A stretch of 64,000 nt of DNA from UBA5614 sp963667535 (GCA_963667535.2 CAXXDU010000002.1:62001-126000), one strand, 5' to 3'; counted from the first letter of the stretch, positions 43,167 through 52,331 are shown. The notes: a model not told the origin generated them from the sequence alone. A program made the numbers and translations.

Positions 43167-44147
43167 ATGGCTTTGTCAAAACTTGATATTGTACTACAAA
43201 AGAACACATATTACTTTTTTAATTCTTCTTGTGAAGAAGATTACGATGGGAGAATTAAGCAAATATCAGATAGCTTGGTATTGTTAAAAGCAGATTTAAT
43301 TGGTAAGAATCTTGATCAGATTAAAGCTTTATTAGATATTTTTCTACTTGCAAATCCTCTCGGGCTTGAGTCTTTATTAGCTTTAACAGGTTTTTCGAAT
43401 GAGAGCTTAAAAAGACTAGTCACATATATTAGAGTTTCTGATTTTGATGATTTGAATCAAAAGTTATATAGAGACAAATGGGCTAAATTTAATGGGGACT
43501 TGACCAAAATAGATGTTTGGTCAGACGATGATATAAATTTAGCAATAAAGGATAATGATTTTTTCCGCAAAGGTATAGTTAATCTCTTGCTTGAAGGATC
43601 GACCTTAGATTCACTTTGTAAAATTCTGCCTTTGTTTGAATTAAAGAAACTAAGTATAACTAAGATGTCATTCCATATAGAATCTCTTTTAGATACTTTA
43701 GTGCGGTATAAAATTAAAGGTACTTACTCAGCTGATAAACAGAATAACCCAGAGATTGTTATCGAACAAATTCTCAATCAGAATGAAGTTAAGTTTGAAC
43801 GAGGAAATCTCCCACTACTTACCAAAGATAATAAAAATACTAAAAGAATGATGGACTTTATTATTCCTGACAAAAAAAATCCCAAACTTATAATTGAATC
43901 ATCATTTCTCGTAACAACTTCATCTGGTCAAGGTGATAAAGCGAAGGCTGAAATTCAAATGTCAGCATTGCTTAAGTATAATTATCCTGATGCTAAATTT
44001 ATAGGCTTTGTCGATGGGATAGGGTGGTTAGTCAGGAAGAGTGATTTAATAAAAATAGTAAGTGCTTTCGAAGATGTTTTTACTTTCCGAGAAGATGAAC
44101 TAAATAGATTTGATAATCTTATTAAAGAGTTGTTTTGTAATGGATAA
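43167..44147 (+). CDS. Restriction endonuclease, DpnII-like fold
   Basis: A 326-residue protein between two methyltransferases. The C-terminal part reads RMMDFIIPDKK, then LIIESSFLVTTSSGQGDKAKAE and DAKFIGFVDGIGWLVRKSDLIK; the same order of features (D-F-x-I, L-I-E, G-S-G/S-G-Q-G, later D-G-x-G-W) occurs in DpnII-family endonucleases. Candidate active-site residues are Asp230 and Glu244, with Ser246 where the usual PD-(D/E)XK lysine would be, and Lys258 or Lys260 as a possible replacement. AAGGAG precedes the ATG. The last 8 bases overlap the second methylase. Target sequence is unknown. Confidence 0.78.
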   Translation: MALSKLDIVLQKNTYYFFNSSCEEDYDGRIKQISDSLVLLKADLIGKNLDQIKALLDIFLLANPLGLESLLALTGFSNESLKRLVTYIRVSDFDDLNQKLYRDKWAKFNGDLTKIDVWSDDDINLAIKDNDFFRKGIVNLLLEGSTLDSLCKILPLFELKKLSITKMSFHIESLLDTLVRYKIKGTYSADKQNNPEIVIEQILNQNEVKFERGNLPLLTKDNKNTKRMMDFIIPDKKNPKLIIESSFLVTTSSGQGDKAKAEIQMSALLKYNYPDAKFIGFVDGIGWLVRKSDLIKIVSAFEDVFTFREDELNRFDNLIKELFCNG

Positions 44148-45168
44148 TTTAATGTTATTTGATAATATTATACATGGTGATTGTCTAGAAGTCATTACTA
44201 CTATTCCAGATAACAGCATTGACATTGCTTTTGCTGATCCTCCCTTCAATCTAAAAAAGAAGTACAATGGTTATTATGACAATTTGAGTTTGAAAGCCTA
44301 TATTGATTGGTGCGAGCAATGGATAAACGAAATGGTTAGAATTACCAAACCAACAGGTTCTATATTTATTCATAATATCCCCAAGTGGTTGACATATTAT
44401 GCTACGATTTTAAATGAAAAAGCTGTCTTTAAGCATTGGATAGCATGGGATGCTCCGACAGCTCCAATGGGGCATAGCTTACAACCTTCTCACTATGGAA
44501 TATTGTATTATGCTAAAGATCAAAAACTCAACAAGTTCTACGAGATTAGAGGGCAACATAAAAGATGCAGAAAATGTAATTACCTTTTAAAAGATTATGG
44601 TGGAAAAAAGGAAAGCCTTCATCCTTTTGGTCCATTGTTATCAGATGTATGGAACGATATACATAGGATAAGACATAAGAAAAATAGAGACGACCATCCT
44701 TGTCAGTTACCAGTTCATCTACTCGAAAGGATAATTTTAATGTGCTCAGATGAAGGCGATATTGTTTTCGACCCCTTTATGGGAACAGGTACTACAGCGA
44801 TTGCAGCAAAAAAGCTTGGAAGGCATTACTTAGGATTTGATCAAAATAGTGAATATGTAAATTTGGCAAAAGACAAATTAGAACAGGTAAATTCTGATTC
44901 AAAAATAGATGATGTTTGGGTAAGTTTTTATCTTAGCAAAGTTCTAACTATTCGAGATGTTGATTGGTCAGCTATCAAAGGTAGCTTTGAAATTCCAGAG
45001 AATATTAAATCAATAGACAACAAATCTGTCAAATTAATAAAGAATAAAGATAACCCGCAAATTGAAATCGATGTTATTGAACTATATGATAACGACATTA
45101 AGCAGGTTGATAATGGCAACATCAATCTGAGCAAAATAAGTGCTAAATCTCATCGTAATAATATTTAA
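44140..45168 (+). CDS. DNA methyltransferase, DPPF type (beta class)
   Basis: About 342 residues from the ATG at 44140 (start overlaps the endonuclease stop by 8 bases; the longer frame begins inside it). The catalytic motif comes first, FADPPFNLKKKYNG (near residue 25), and motif I last, in VFDPFMGTGTTAIAAKKLG (near 205-223), the beta-class order for N6-adenine or N4-cytosine methylases. A small CRKCNYLL cysteine pair lies near 145. The C-terminal extension of about 90 residues is unusual and may read DNA. Two methylases with one nuclease suggest an asymmetric recognition site. Confidence 0.9.
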   Translation: MDNLMLFDNIIHGDCLEVITTIPDNSIDIAFADPPFNLKKKYNGYYDNLSLKAYIDWCEQWINEMVRITKPTGSIFIHNIPKWLTYYATILNEKAVFKHWIAWDAPTAPMGHSLQPSHYGILYYAKDQKLNKFYEIRGQHKRCRKCNYLLKDYGGKKESLHPFGPLLSDVWNDIHRIRHKKNRDDHPCQLPVHLLERIILMCSDEGDIVFDPFMGTGTTAIAAKKLGRHYLGFDQNSEYVNLAKDKLEQVNSDSKIDDVWVSFYLSKVLTIRDVDWSAIKGSFEIPENIKSIDNKSVKLIKNKDNPQIEIDVIELYDNDIKQVDNGNINLSKISAKSHRNNI

Positions 45169-45178
45169 TTGAGGCAAT

Positions 45179-45376
45179 ATGTCTTGTTCAAACCAATCTG
45201 AGAATGCCAAAAAATGCAATTGTTCCTATCCTTGTTCCCGCAAAGGGAATTGCTGCGAATGCCTAAGATATCATCGTAGCAGCGGTGAATTGCCTGCTTG
45301 TTATTTCACTACGGAATTCGAAAAGACTTATGACAGAACTATCTCTAATTACCTCACAATGCAGGGCAGGAAATAG
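45179..45376 (+). CDS. Cysteine-rich DUF6485-like protein
   Basis: A 65-residue protein with eight cysteines; motif C-N-C-x-Y-x-C-S-R-K-G-x-C-C-E-C-x-x-Y-H then GELPACYFTTEFEKTYDRTISNY, the DUF6485 pattern. It probably binds zinc or an iron centre. GAGG precedes the ATG. It lies between the restriction cassette and the fumarase genes (9 bases before the latter). Function unknown. Confidence 0.8.
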   Translation: MSCSNQSENAKKCNCSYPCSRKGNCCECLRYHRSSGELPACYFTTEFEKTYDRTISNYLTMQGRK

Positions 45377-45385
45377 ACAGATTTT

Positions 45386-46231
45386 ATGCGCAGTTTGGAT
45401 ATTGCCTTTGTTAAAACAGAAGTCAAAGCCGGACTGGCACTACTCGGCACGCATATCGATCCTAAGGTTGAACAAGCAATCCAGCAAGCTCTCACACTCG
45501 AAACCTCTGATATTGCTAAAGACATCCTTTCCACGCTTTTAGAAAATTACCAAATCGCCAAAACCGATAATCTGCCTATCTGTCAGGATACGGGTACTGT
45601 GATTTTCTTTATTGAATTAGGGGAAGAACTTTGCCTGACGGGTGGAAGCCTGACTGATGCACTCAATGAAGCTGTAAGAGAAGTTTGGCAGGAGCAGTAT
45701 TATCGTGCATCAATAGTGCATGACCCTCTTTTCGACAGAATAAATACCAAAGACAATACGCCTGCTATCATACATCTTGAACCGGTCAAAGGCGATAAAC
45801 TAACTATCCGTATTGCTCTCAAAGGCGGTGGCGCTGAGAATATGTCTACGCTCAAGATGCTCAAACCATCTGATGGAAAGGAAGGCATCAAAGCTTTTGT
45901 CTTGGATACTGTCACAAAAGCCGGAGGTAATCCCTGTCCTCCCATCATTGTCGGTATTGGCATCGGCGGTAATTTTGAGACTTGTGCTTATCTTGCCAAG
46001 AAGGCTCTATTCAGAGAATTCGGTACTCCCCATCCTGATAAACAGTGGTCAGAATTCGAAGCGGAACTTTTGCAAGCCATCAATGCAACAGGCATAGGTC
46101 CGCAAGGTATGGGTGGCAAGACCACTGCTCTGGCTGTGCAAATCGAGACAGCATCCTGCCATATAGCAGCTTTACCTGTGGCTGTTAACTTAAACTGTCA
46201 TGCCCATAGGCATAGTGAAATAGTTTTTTGA
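45386..46231 (+). CDS. Class I fumarate hydratase, alpha subunit
   Basis: A 281-residue subunit of the two-part iron-sulfur fumarase/tartrate-dehydratase family, converting fumarate to malate. The three [4Fe-4S] ligands are C66 (LPICQDTGT), C184 (GNPCPPIIVG) and C271 (NLNCHAHRH). LKGGGAENMS and GIGIGGNFE are typical. It pairs with the beta subunit after 41 bases; malic enzyme follows. L-tartrate dehydratase is the alternative assignment; the malic enzyme gene favours fumarase. Confidence 0.9.
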   Translation: MRSLDIAFVKTEVKAGLALLGTHIDPKVEQAIQQALTLETSDIAKDILSTLLENYQIAKTDNLPICQDTGTVIFFIELGEELCLTGGSLTDALNEAVREVWQEQYYRASIVHDPLFDRINTKDNTPAIIHLEPVKGDKLTIRIALKGGGAENMSTLKMLKPSDGKEGIKAFVLDTVTKAGGNPCPPIIVGIGIGGNFETCAYLAKKALFREFGTPHPDKQWSEFEAELLQAINATGIGPQGMGGKTTALAVQIETASCHIAALPVAVNLNCHAHRHSEIVF

Positions 46232-46272
46232 ACCACAAAGACACGAAGACACAAAGAAAGTAGATTGGGATT

Positions 46273-46776
46273 ATGCAAGTACATAAACTGCAGTTACCAT
46301 TAAACGAAGCAGACAGACTATCACTTAAAACCTCTGATAAGGTGCTGCTCAGCGGAGTCATATTTACTGCCCGCGACGCAGCGCACAAACGAATAGTGGA
46401 ATATTTACAGGCAGGGAAGGAATTACCTTTTGAGTTAACAGATGCTGCCATTTTTTATGCCGGACCAACCCCTGCAAAACCTGGTGCAGTCTGCGGTGTA
46501 ATCGGTCCCACGACCAGTGCCAGAATGGATAAATATACTCCCGAACTGCTCAAAGCCGGAGTAAAAGTTCTCATCGGTAAAGGTGAACGCAGTTCTGAAG
46601 TTATAGCTGCCATACAGAAATACAAAGCTGTTTATCTTGTAGCAGTAGGCGGAGCAGCAGCCTTGCTCTCCAAATGTGTCATCTCTTGTGAAGCTATTGC
46701 CTGGCAGGATTTGGGACCGGAAGCCATCTATAAATTAACCGTTAAAGACCTGCCTTGTTATGTATCAAATCTGTAA
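46273..46776 (+). CDS. Class I fumarate hydratase, beta subunit
   Basis: A 167-residue C-terminal-type subunit. Family motifs: LSGVIFTARDAAHKRI (about residues 27-42), FYAGPTPAKPGAVCGVIGPTTSARMD (about 64-89), LIGKGERSSEV and VGGAAALLSKCV. It provides part of the active site with the alpha subunit. It is followed by the 73-base hairpin at 46799-46871, which could end or attenuate the transcript before the malic enzyme gene. Confidence 0.92.
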   Translation: MQVHKLQLPLNEADRLSLKTSDKVLLSGVIFTARDAAHKRIVEYLQAGKELPFELTDAAIFYAGPTPAKPGAVCGVIGPTTSARMDKYTPELLKAGVKVLIGKGERSSEVIAAIQKYKAVYLVAVGGAAALLSKCVISCEAIAWQDLGPEAIYKLTVKDLPCYVSNL

Positions 46777-46798
46777 TAAGCAAGCCTCAAACAAGTTT

Positions 46799-46871
46799 AA
46801 AAACGCCGAAGCCACGCGGGTCCCTCTCGGGAAAAACCCCCGGGTGGTACCCGCGTGGCTTCGGCGTTTTT
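46799..46871. terminator. Perfect 23-bp stem hairpin between fumarase and malic enzyme genes
   Basis: Arms 46799-46821 and 46849-46871 are exact reverse complements (A5-CGCCGAAGCCACG and so on), closing on a 27-base loop that holds CCCGGG-type palindromes. T5 on the right and A5 on the left make it a possible bidirectional terminator. The core 46840-46858 is shared (18 of 19 bases) with 63718-63736. Confidence 0.75.
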
Positions 46872-46960
46872 ATTATGAAATGAAGTGTGCTTTCCTTATG
46901 ATGATAACCATGATACTTTATGAAGCAAGATATCTAAGATTGATAAATAAGGGATAAAGA

Positions 46961-48412
46961 ATGAATGAACTAAAACTATCTCTGGAGAATCTGAGAGACA
47001 GCTTTCCGGCACATTTTTCTGATGAGCAGAAAGCCAAAGCACAGACGTTATTCTTGAAAAAACTGTCACTGGCGATGCACACTTTTTATCAGGGTAAGAT
47101 GCAAACCATTCCCAAAGCCGGAATCTGGGGTTTTAACTGGTTCAATGTCTGGTACACACCCGGTGTTTCGGCAGTTTCAACTACCATCAGGGATAATAAC
47201 GAAGCCTCTTTCCAACTGAGTAACCGCAGCAACCTGGTGGCGGTAGTCAGTGATTCCACCCGCGTGTTGGGTGATGGTGATTGCACACCCTCCGGCGGAC
47301 TAGGTGTTATGGAAGGCAAAGCCATGCTGATGAAGCATTTGGGCGGCATCGATGCGATTGCTTTGTGTGTAAACAACCGTGATACAAATGGCAAACCTGA
47401 CCCTGACAAGATAATTGACTTTGTTAAGATGCTGGAACCCAGTGTAGGTGCAGTTAATCTGGAAGATATATCACAACCCAATTGTTACAAGGTTTTGGAT
47501 ACGCTGCGTGAGCAATGCAATATTCCTGTCTGGCATGATGATGCTCAGGGCACAGCCTGCGTTACTCTGGCAGGACTCATCAATGCCCTCAAACTTGTAA
47601 ATAAGAAGATAGATAGTATCAGGACAGTTTTAAACGGTGCAGGCGCTTCCAATACAACTATAGCCAGTTTTCTCTTACAAAGCGGATTAAAACCGGAAAA
47701 CCTGATTATGTTTGATAGTAAAAGCGGACTTCATAAAAACCGCAAAGACCTGGAGAATAATCCTGATGAATATAAAAAGTGGAATCTGGCAAAGCTAACC
47801 AATCCTGCTTGTATAGAAAAGATAGAAGATGCAATGATGGGTGCTGATGTATTGATTGCGCTATCCACTCCGGGACCTGATACGATTAAGCCGGATTGGA
47901 TAAAAAGCATGAATGCTAAAGCAATTGTCTTTGCCTGTGCTAATCCTGTTCCCGAGATTTATCCCTATGCAGCTAAGGAAGCGGGAGCCTATATTGTTGC
48001 CACAGGCAGAGGTGATTTTCCCAATCAGGTAAACAATTCTTTGGGCTTTCCCGGTATCCTGAAAGGTGCGCTTCTGGTCAAAGCCAGAAAGATAACAGAC
48101 AGCATGGCAATCAGGGCTGCACACTCGCTGGCAGATTTCGCAGAAAAAAGAGGTATTGACACAGAGAGCATTATTCCCACAATGGATGAAAGTGAAGTTT
48201 TCTGCGTGGAAGCTGCTGATGTGGCTATGCAGGCAATCGCTGACGGAGTTGCCAGAATAGAGCTGACCTGGCAGGAAGCCTATGATTATGCCAGGAAAGA
48301 TATTGAAGGTGCAAGAGCGGCTACTGCTCTGCTAATGAAAGAAGGTTTAATCAAAGCACCCCCGGGGGAATTGGTTAACAGCATCTTTATGGAAGTATTA
48401 AAAGAGGTTTAA
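46961..48412 (+). CDS. NAD(P)-dependent malic enzyme
   Basis: A 483-residue enzyme decarboxylating malate to pyruvate with reduction of NAD(P). Seen: VWYTPGVSAVS with the conserved Tyr (near 64), GDCTPSGGLGVMEGKAMLMK with the conserved Lys, HDDAQGTACVTLAGLINAL with metal-site Asp residues, a Rossmann start VLNGAGASNTTIASFLL, and FACANPVPEIYP. AAGGGA precedes the ATG. With fumarase it links fumarate to pyruvate. Coenzyme preference is not read. Confidence 0.93.
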   Translation: MNELKLSLENLRDSFPAHFSDEQKAKAQTLFLKKLSLAMHTFYQGKMQTIPKAGIWGFNWFNVWYTPGVSAVSTTIRDNNEASFQLSNRSNLVAVVSDSTRVLGDGDCTPSGGLGVMEGKAMLMKHLGGIDAIALCVNNRDTNGKPDPDKIIDFVKMLEPSVGAVNLEDISQPNCYKVLDTLREQCNIPVWHDDAQGTACVTLAGLINALKLVNKKIDSIRTVLNGAGASNTTIASFLLQSGLKPENLIMFDSKSGLHKNRKDLENNPDEYKKWNLAKLTNPACIEKIEDAMMGADVLIALSTPGPDTIKPDWIKSMNAKAIVFACANPVPEIYPYAAKEAGAYIVATGRGDFPNQVNNSLGFPGILKGALLVKARKITDSMAIRAAHSLADFAEKRGIDTESIIPTMDESEVFCVEAADVAMQAIADGVARIELTWQEAYDYARKDIEGARAATALLMKEGLIKAPPGELVNSIFMEVLKEV

Positions 48413-48433
48413 GACACCTATTGTGATGATTTT

Positions 48434-49468
48434 ATGAGTATTAAATCGACATTCAGACAGCTAAGTATAAATTTCGGCTTCTGGCTCTATATCAGTGCCT
48501 GTTTGCTGTATGTATTCAATCATTTTGGTGAGATGAATAAACCATGGTGGTGGACTCTGCTTTTAGCTTTCTTGATGGCTGCGCTGAATTTATTAGCAAA
48601 AAGTGACATGGGAAAGCATCTTGCCAAAGATAAGCCGGGTCCGATAACTTCCAAGCATCTGAATAATGACAAAACTATAGTTCCCATAAGATGGTATAAA
48701 GCACTTTGGGGTTGGCAGATAGCCCTGGTTCTCATCCTGACCTTTGTCACAGGTTGGCTGGTTGTGGATATCAATCCCGGAAAGTTCTTTATGCAATTTA
48801 AGAACGCCACCGGCATTGTGACAGGTATATTTAATCCCGATACTACAGCATTGATGCCGATGATCAGAGCATTGATGGAGACCATCTTTCTGGCATTGAT
48901 GAGCACTATCTTTGCTATTCCCTTTGCCTTCTTTATCAGCTTCTTTGCTGCCCGTAACCTAATGCCCAAGACGTTTCTGGGCAATTCTGTTTATGTGCTG
49001 ATCCGTACTCTTGCCACGATTGTGCGTTCCATTGAGGCAATTGTATGGGCAATAATTTTTTGCGTATGGGTTGGCATCGGTCCTTTTGCAGGTATGCTGG
49101 CATTGTGGGTGCATAGCATTGCTGCCTTGATAAAGCTATATTCAGAGCAGGTAGAAAGCATTGACCAGGGTCCGGTGGAAGCAATTAAAGCAACCGGCGC
49201 TGCTACACTACAGGTCTGGCGTTATGCTGTGATTCCGCAAATCCTGTCTCCTTATCTGGCGTTCACCATATACAGGTGGGATATTAATGTCCGCATGGCT
49301 ACAATTGTTGGTTTTGTAGGTGGTGGCGGTATAGGACTGGCTTTGCAACAGCAGCAGCAAATGCTCAATTGGCGAAGTGTAGGACTGATTATGTGGCTGA
49401 TTGCACTGGTAGTCTGGGTCATGGATATGATATCCGGAGCTGTGCGTCAGAGTCTGACAGAGATTTAG
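48434..49468 (+). CDS. phnE: PhnE-like ABC transporter permease
   Basis: A 344-residue inner-membrane permease. Two extra N-terminal helices (about 10-60) and one near 88-112 precede the transporter core (about 130-340), which shows RALMETIFLALMSTIFAIPFAFFISFFAARN, the EAA loop VESIDQGPVEAIKATGAATLQVWRYAVIPQ and a final VGFVGGGGIGLAL. These match phosphonate/phosphate-type permeases. No PhnC ATPase or PhnD binding protein is next to it, so substrate and partners are unresolved. A terminator follows at 49491-49510. Confidence 0.85.
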   Translation: MSIKSTFRQLSINFGFWLYISACLLYVFNHFGEMNKPWWWTLLLAFLMAALNLLAKSDMGKHLAKDKPGPITSKHLNNDKTIVPIRWYKALWGWQIALVLILTFVTGWLVVDINPGKFFMQFKNATGIVTGIFNPDTTALMPMIRALMETIFLALMSTIFAIPFAFFISFFAARNLMPKTFLGNSVYVLIRTLATIVRSIEAIVWAIIFCVWVGIGPFAGMLALWVHSIAALIKLYSEQVESIDQGPVEAIKATGAATLQVWRYAVIPQILSPYLAFTIYRWDINVRMATIVGFVGGGGIGLALQQQQQMLNWRSVGLIMWLIALVVWVMDMISGAVRQSLTEI

Positions 49469-49490
49469 TAGTAATATATACTATGTAGTA

Positions 49491-49510
49491 CCGCATTCAT
49501 GCGGATTTTT
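49491..49510 (+). terminator. Intrinsic terminator after phnE
   Basis: CCGCA and TGCGG form a 5-bp stem around TTCA, followed by ATTTTT, 23 bases after the stop. Confidence 0.7.
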
Positions 49511-49535
49511 AAATAAAGTAGCCTGCATTGAGTTA

Positions 49536-49579
49536 TTGTCCCGTCCTTCGACAAACTCAGGAAGACACAAGCGGGACAA
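49536..49579. repeat. Interspersed inverted repeat
   Basis: TTGTCCCG at 49536-49543 and CGGGACAA at 49572-49579 enclose 28 bases. It lies between phnE and the phosphorylase gene. Confidence 0.5.
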
Positions 49580-49610
49580 CAGAGTGATAAAAACATAAAA
49601 TGAGGAAACA

Positions 49611-50930
49611 ATGAACCCAGTGGAACTTATTCTTAAGAAACGTAACGGCTATATTTTAACTGCCGAAGAGATAAACTATTTTATCAATTCATATTTGAGT
49701 GGTGAGATTACAGAATATCAGATGTCTGCCTTTCTGATGGCAGTCTATTTTCAAGGTCTGATGCCGGAAGAAATCAGCGCTTTGACTAAATGTTATATAG
49801 ATTCTGGTAAACATATAGAGTTTCCTGAAGGTCTGATAACTGCCGATAAACATTCAACCGGTGGAGTGGGTGACAAAATCAGCCTGATGCTGGCACCCAT
49901 TGCAGCAGCTTTGGGACTTTATGTGCCCATGATTTCGGGCAGAGGACTGGGTCATACAGGCGGTACTCTGGATAAACTGGAAGCGATACATGGCTTTCAA
50001 ACCCAATTCAGTATGGAAGATTTTCGGGATTTTACGATCAGGCACAAAGTCTGTATGGTAGGTCAATCTGCTGAGCTTGTTCCCGCGGATAAACGCATCT
50101 ATGCACTGCGTGATGTGACCGCCACAGTGGAAAGCCCGGGACTCATTACAGCCAGTATCATGAGCAAGAAGATTGCTGAAGGTGCCAAGCATCTGGTGAT
50201 AGATTTAAAGGTTGGCAGTGGTGCCTTTATGCCCACAATTCAAAGAGCAAAAGAACTGGCAGCGCTACTGATACAAACAGGTCACGATTTTGGTCAGAAA
50301 GTCACAGTGGTCTTCACCAATATGAATGCTCCCCTGGGTACGCATATTGGAAACGCACTGGAAGTTATCGAAGCAATAAATTATCTCAAAGGTATCTATC
50401 AACCGGATACGCAAATGATCACTGAAACACTGGTTACAGAGATGCTGCTCAGTGCTGAGCTAGTTAAGAATCAGGAAGAAGCGGTTCAGAAGATTAGAGA
50501 AGTGGTGCAAAATGGAGCTGCTTTAGCCAGGTTTAAAGAGATGATTACAGCTCAGGGTGGCGATGCCTCAGTATGTGATGACTACTCCCGGTTTGACCAG
50601 GCAAAGCATCAGATACCCATCATCGCTGAACAGACAGGATTTGTGCAGAGTATTGACTCACGCAATATCGGTTATGCTTTGATTGGAGTAAAAGCCGGCA
50701 GAACGAGTGTGGCTGATATGATTGAGTATGGAACCGGAGCAATACTGCATCCCAAAGTGGGAGATAAAGTTAATAAATGCGAACCTATCGGAACTCTCTT
50801 TACCAATGATAGTCAAAATAGTCAGGCCATCTTACAGAGGATTATCTCCAGCTATAAACTCAGTCCTGACCCTGTTGTTCAAGAAGATATTATTATTGGT
50901 AAGATGACTATTGCAGATGTAGGTGATTGA
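49611..50930 (+). CDS. Pyrimidine-nucleoside / thymidine phosphorylase
   Basis: A 439-residue cytoplasmic enzyme splitting thymidine or uridine with phosphate. Motif KHSTGGVGDKISLMLAPI (near residues 83-100) binds phosphate, followed by PMISGRGLGHTGGTLDKLE. GSGAFMPTIQRAKELA and the C-terminal AGRTSVADMIEYGTGAILH complete the family pattern. Length matches DeoA/Pdp. GAGG lies 5 bases before the ATG. It salvages nucleosides, perhaps those released by the secreted nuclease. Confidence 0.93.
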   Translation: MNPVELILKKRNGYILTAEEINYFINSYLSGEITEYQMSAFLMAVYFQGLMPEEISALTKCYIDSGKHIEFPEGLITADKHSTGGVGDKISLMLAPIAAALGLYVPMISGRGLGHTGGTLDKLEAIHGFQTQFSMEDFRDFTIRHKVCMVGQSAELVPADKRIYALRDVTATVESPGLITASIMSKKIAEGAKHLVIDLKVGSGAFMPTIQRAKELAALLIQTGHDFGQKVTVVFTNMNAPLGTHIGNALEVIEAINYLKGIYQPDTQMITETLVTEMLLSAELVKNQEEAVQKIREVVQNGAALARFKEMITAQGGDASVCDDYSRFDQAKHQIPIIAEQTGFVQSIDSRNIGYALIGVKAGRTSVADMIEYGTGAILHPKVGDKVNKCEPIGTLFTNDSQNSQAILQRIISSYKLSPDPVVQEDIIIGKMTIADVGD

Positions 50931-50934
50931 TTAT

Positions 50935-52224
50935 TTAGAAGTATCTGATTCTCATATAGAACATAGATATAATTAGATTTATTATTGTTAGCAGAGCACC
51001 ATATTTAGTAAAGCCCCAGAAAGTTATTTTATAACCGTTTTTATTTGCTATTCCAGCCGATACTATATTTGCGGAGGCGCCAACCAATGTGCCATTACCA
51101 CCTAAACAAGCTCCTAATGAAAGTGCCCACCACAAAGGTTTTATCATTTCATGTCCGTTTGTCCCAAGACCAACGCCAATGCCTTTAATCAATGGAATCA
51201 TAGTAGCAACAAAGGGAATATTATCTACAAGAGCTGAGAGAATTCCCGATGCCCAGACAATGATATCAGAAGTCATCCGCATATTGCCATTGGTAAGACC
51301 TACAACCTTGTTTGCCATAATGCCGATAAATCCGGTTTCTACCAGACCGCCAACCACCATAAACAACCCGATAAAGAAAAAGATGCTTCCCCATTCTATA
51401 TCTTCTGCCAGAATCTTTTCCACATTAGTTGTTTTACTCACTAAAAGCATAATTACTGCAAAACCAAGTGCTATGGCAGCAGTATCAATTTTTAAGACTC
51501 CCTGAAAGAGAAAACACACTATCATGCCAACAATAACGACGATGGATTTTATCATTAATGGGCGGTCGGTAATCAGTTTAGTATCATCAAATTCACGGAT
51601 ACGTGCCATCTTTTCATTGGAGACTGTCATGGATCTGTGGAATATTAAGTATATGACACCCAGATTGACAATAACCATTAGAGTTATTATAAGTGTTAGA
51701 TTATTAACAAAATCCATAAAGTTCAGACCGGTGGCGCTACCTATCATCACATTGGGTGGGTCACCAATCAGGGTTGCAGTTCCACCGAGATTTGATGCTA
51801 TCGCCTGAGTTATGATGTAAGGCACGGCATTCACTCCCAGTTCAGAACAAATCAGGATGGTAACAGGCAGAATTATCATGATGGTAGTAACATTGGGAAG
51901 AAATGCAGAAATGAAAGCTGTAACGATAAACATCAGAAGCATAATCCTGATAGGTTTGCCCTTGGCTATCTTCGCTGTTTTGATAGCTAAATACTGGTAC
52001 ATCCCTGAAGATTTGGTGCAGGCAATGATAATCATCATCCCGATTAACAAGAAAAGAACATCCCAGTCGATATAGGAAAAAGCTGTCTTTTCATTCATTA
52101 TCCCGAGAAAGACCATCAAGATACCGCCACCCACTGCGGCGATTATTTTATCAATCCACTCTGTAGAAATAAACAAATACACCACAAAGAGTATTGAAGC
52201 TGCTATTATCATATTGACAGACAT
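50935..52224 (-). CDS. ArsB/NhaD-type ion transporter, paralogue 1
   Basis: A 429-residue inner-membrane protein with about eleven hydrophobic helices. Conserved: SYIDWDVLFLLIGMMIII, FISAFLPNVTTIMIILPV, GGTATLIGDPPNVMIGSATGL (the family loop) and the mirrored half with ALVDNIPFVATMIPLI and LGACLGGNGTLVGASANIV. This inverted duplication is typical of the ArsB/NhaD and SLC13-like superfamily; the ion is not determinable. GAGG precedes the ATG. Its paralogue lies at 52773-54059. Confidence 0.9.
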   Translation of the reverse strand: MSVNMIIAASILFVVYLFISTEWIDKIIAAVGGGILMVFLGIMNEKTAFSYIDWDVLFLLIGMMIIIACTKSSGMYQYLAIKTAKIAKGKPIRIMLLMFIVTAFISAFLPNVTTIMIILPVTILICSELGVNAVPYIITQAIASNLGGTATLIGDPPNVMIGSATGLNFMDFVNNLTLIITLMVIVNLGVIYLIFHRSMTVSNEKMARIREFDDTKLITDRPLMIKSIVVIVGMIVCFLFQGVLKIDTAAIALGFAVIMLLVSKTTNVEKILAEDIEWGSIFFFIGLFMVVGGLVETGFIGIMANKVVGLTNGNMRMTSDIIVWASGILSALVDNIPFVATMIPLIKGIGVGLGTNGHEMIKPLWWALSLGACLGGNGTLVGASANIVSAGIANKNGYKITFWGFTKYGALLTIINLIISMFYMRIRYF

Positions 52225-52331
52225 ACATTTACCTCAATTTATACGGAAAAATATAACCTTAACCTATTCCTTTGCATTTTGTCAATCTCGGTAAATACTA
52301 ACAGCATTAAGACATACATATAAAAGCGGAC

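Noticed and set aside
46760..46957. 65-codon frame starting inside the fumarase beta gene
   Set aside because: It runs through the 23-bp stem hairpin, and its sequence is the translation of that palindrome.
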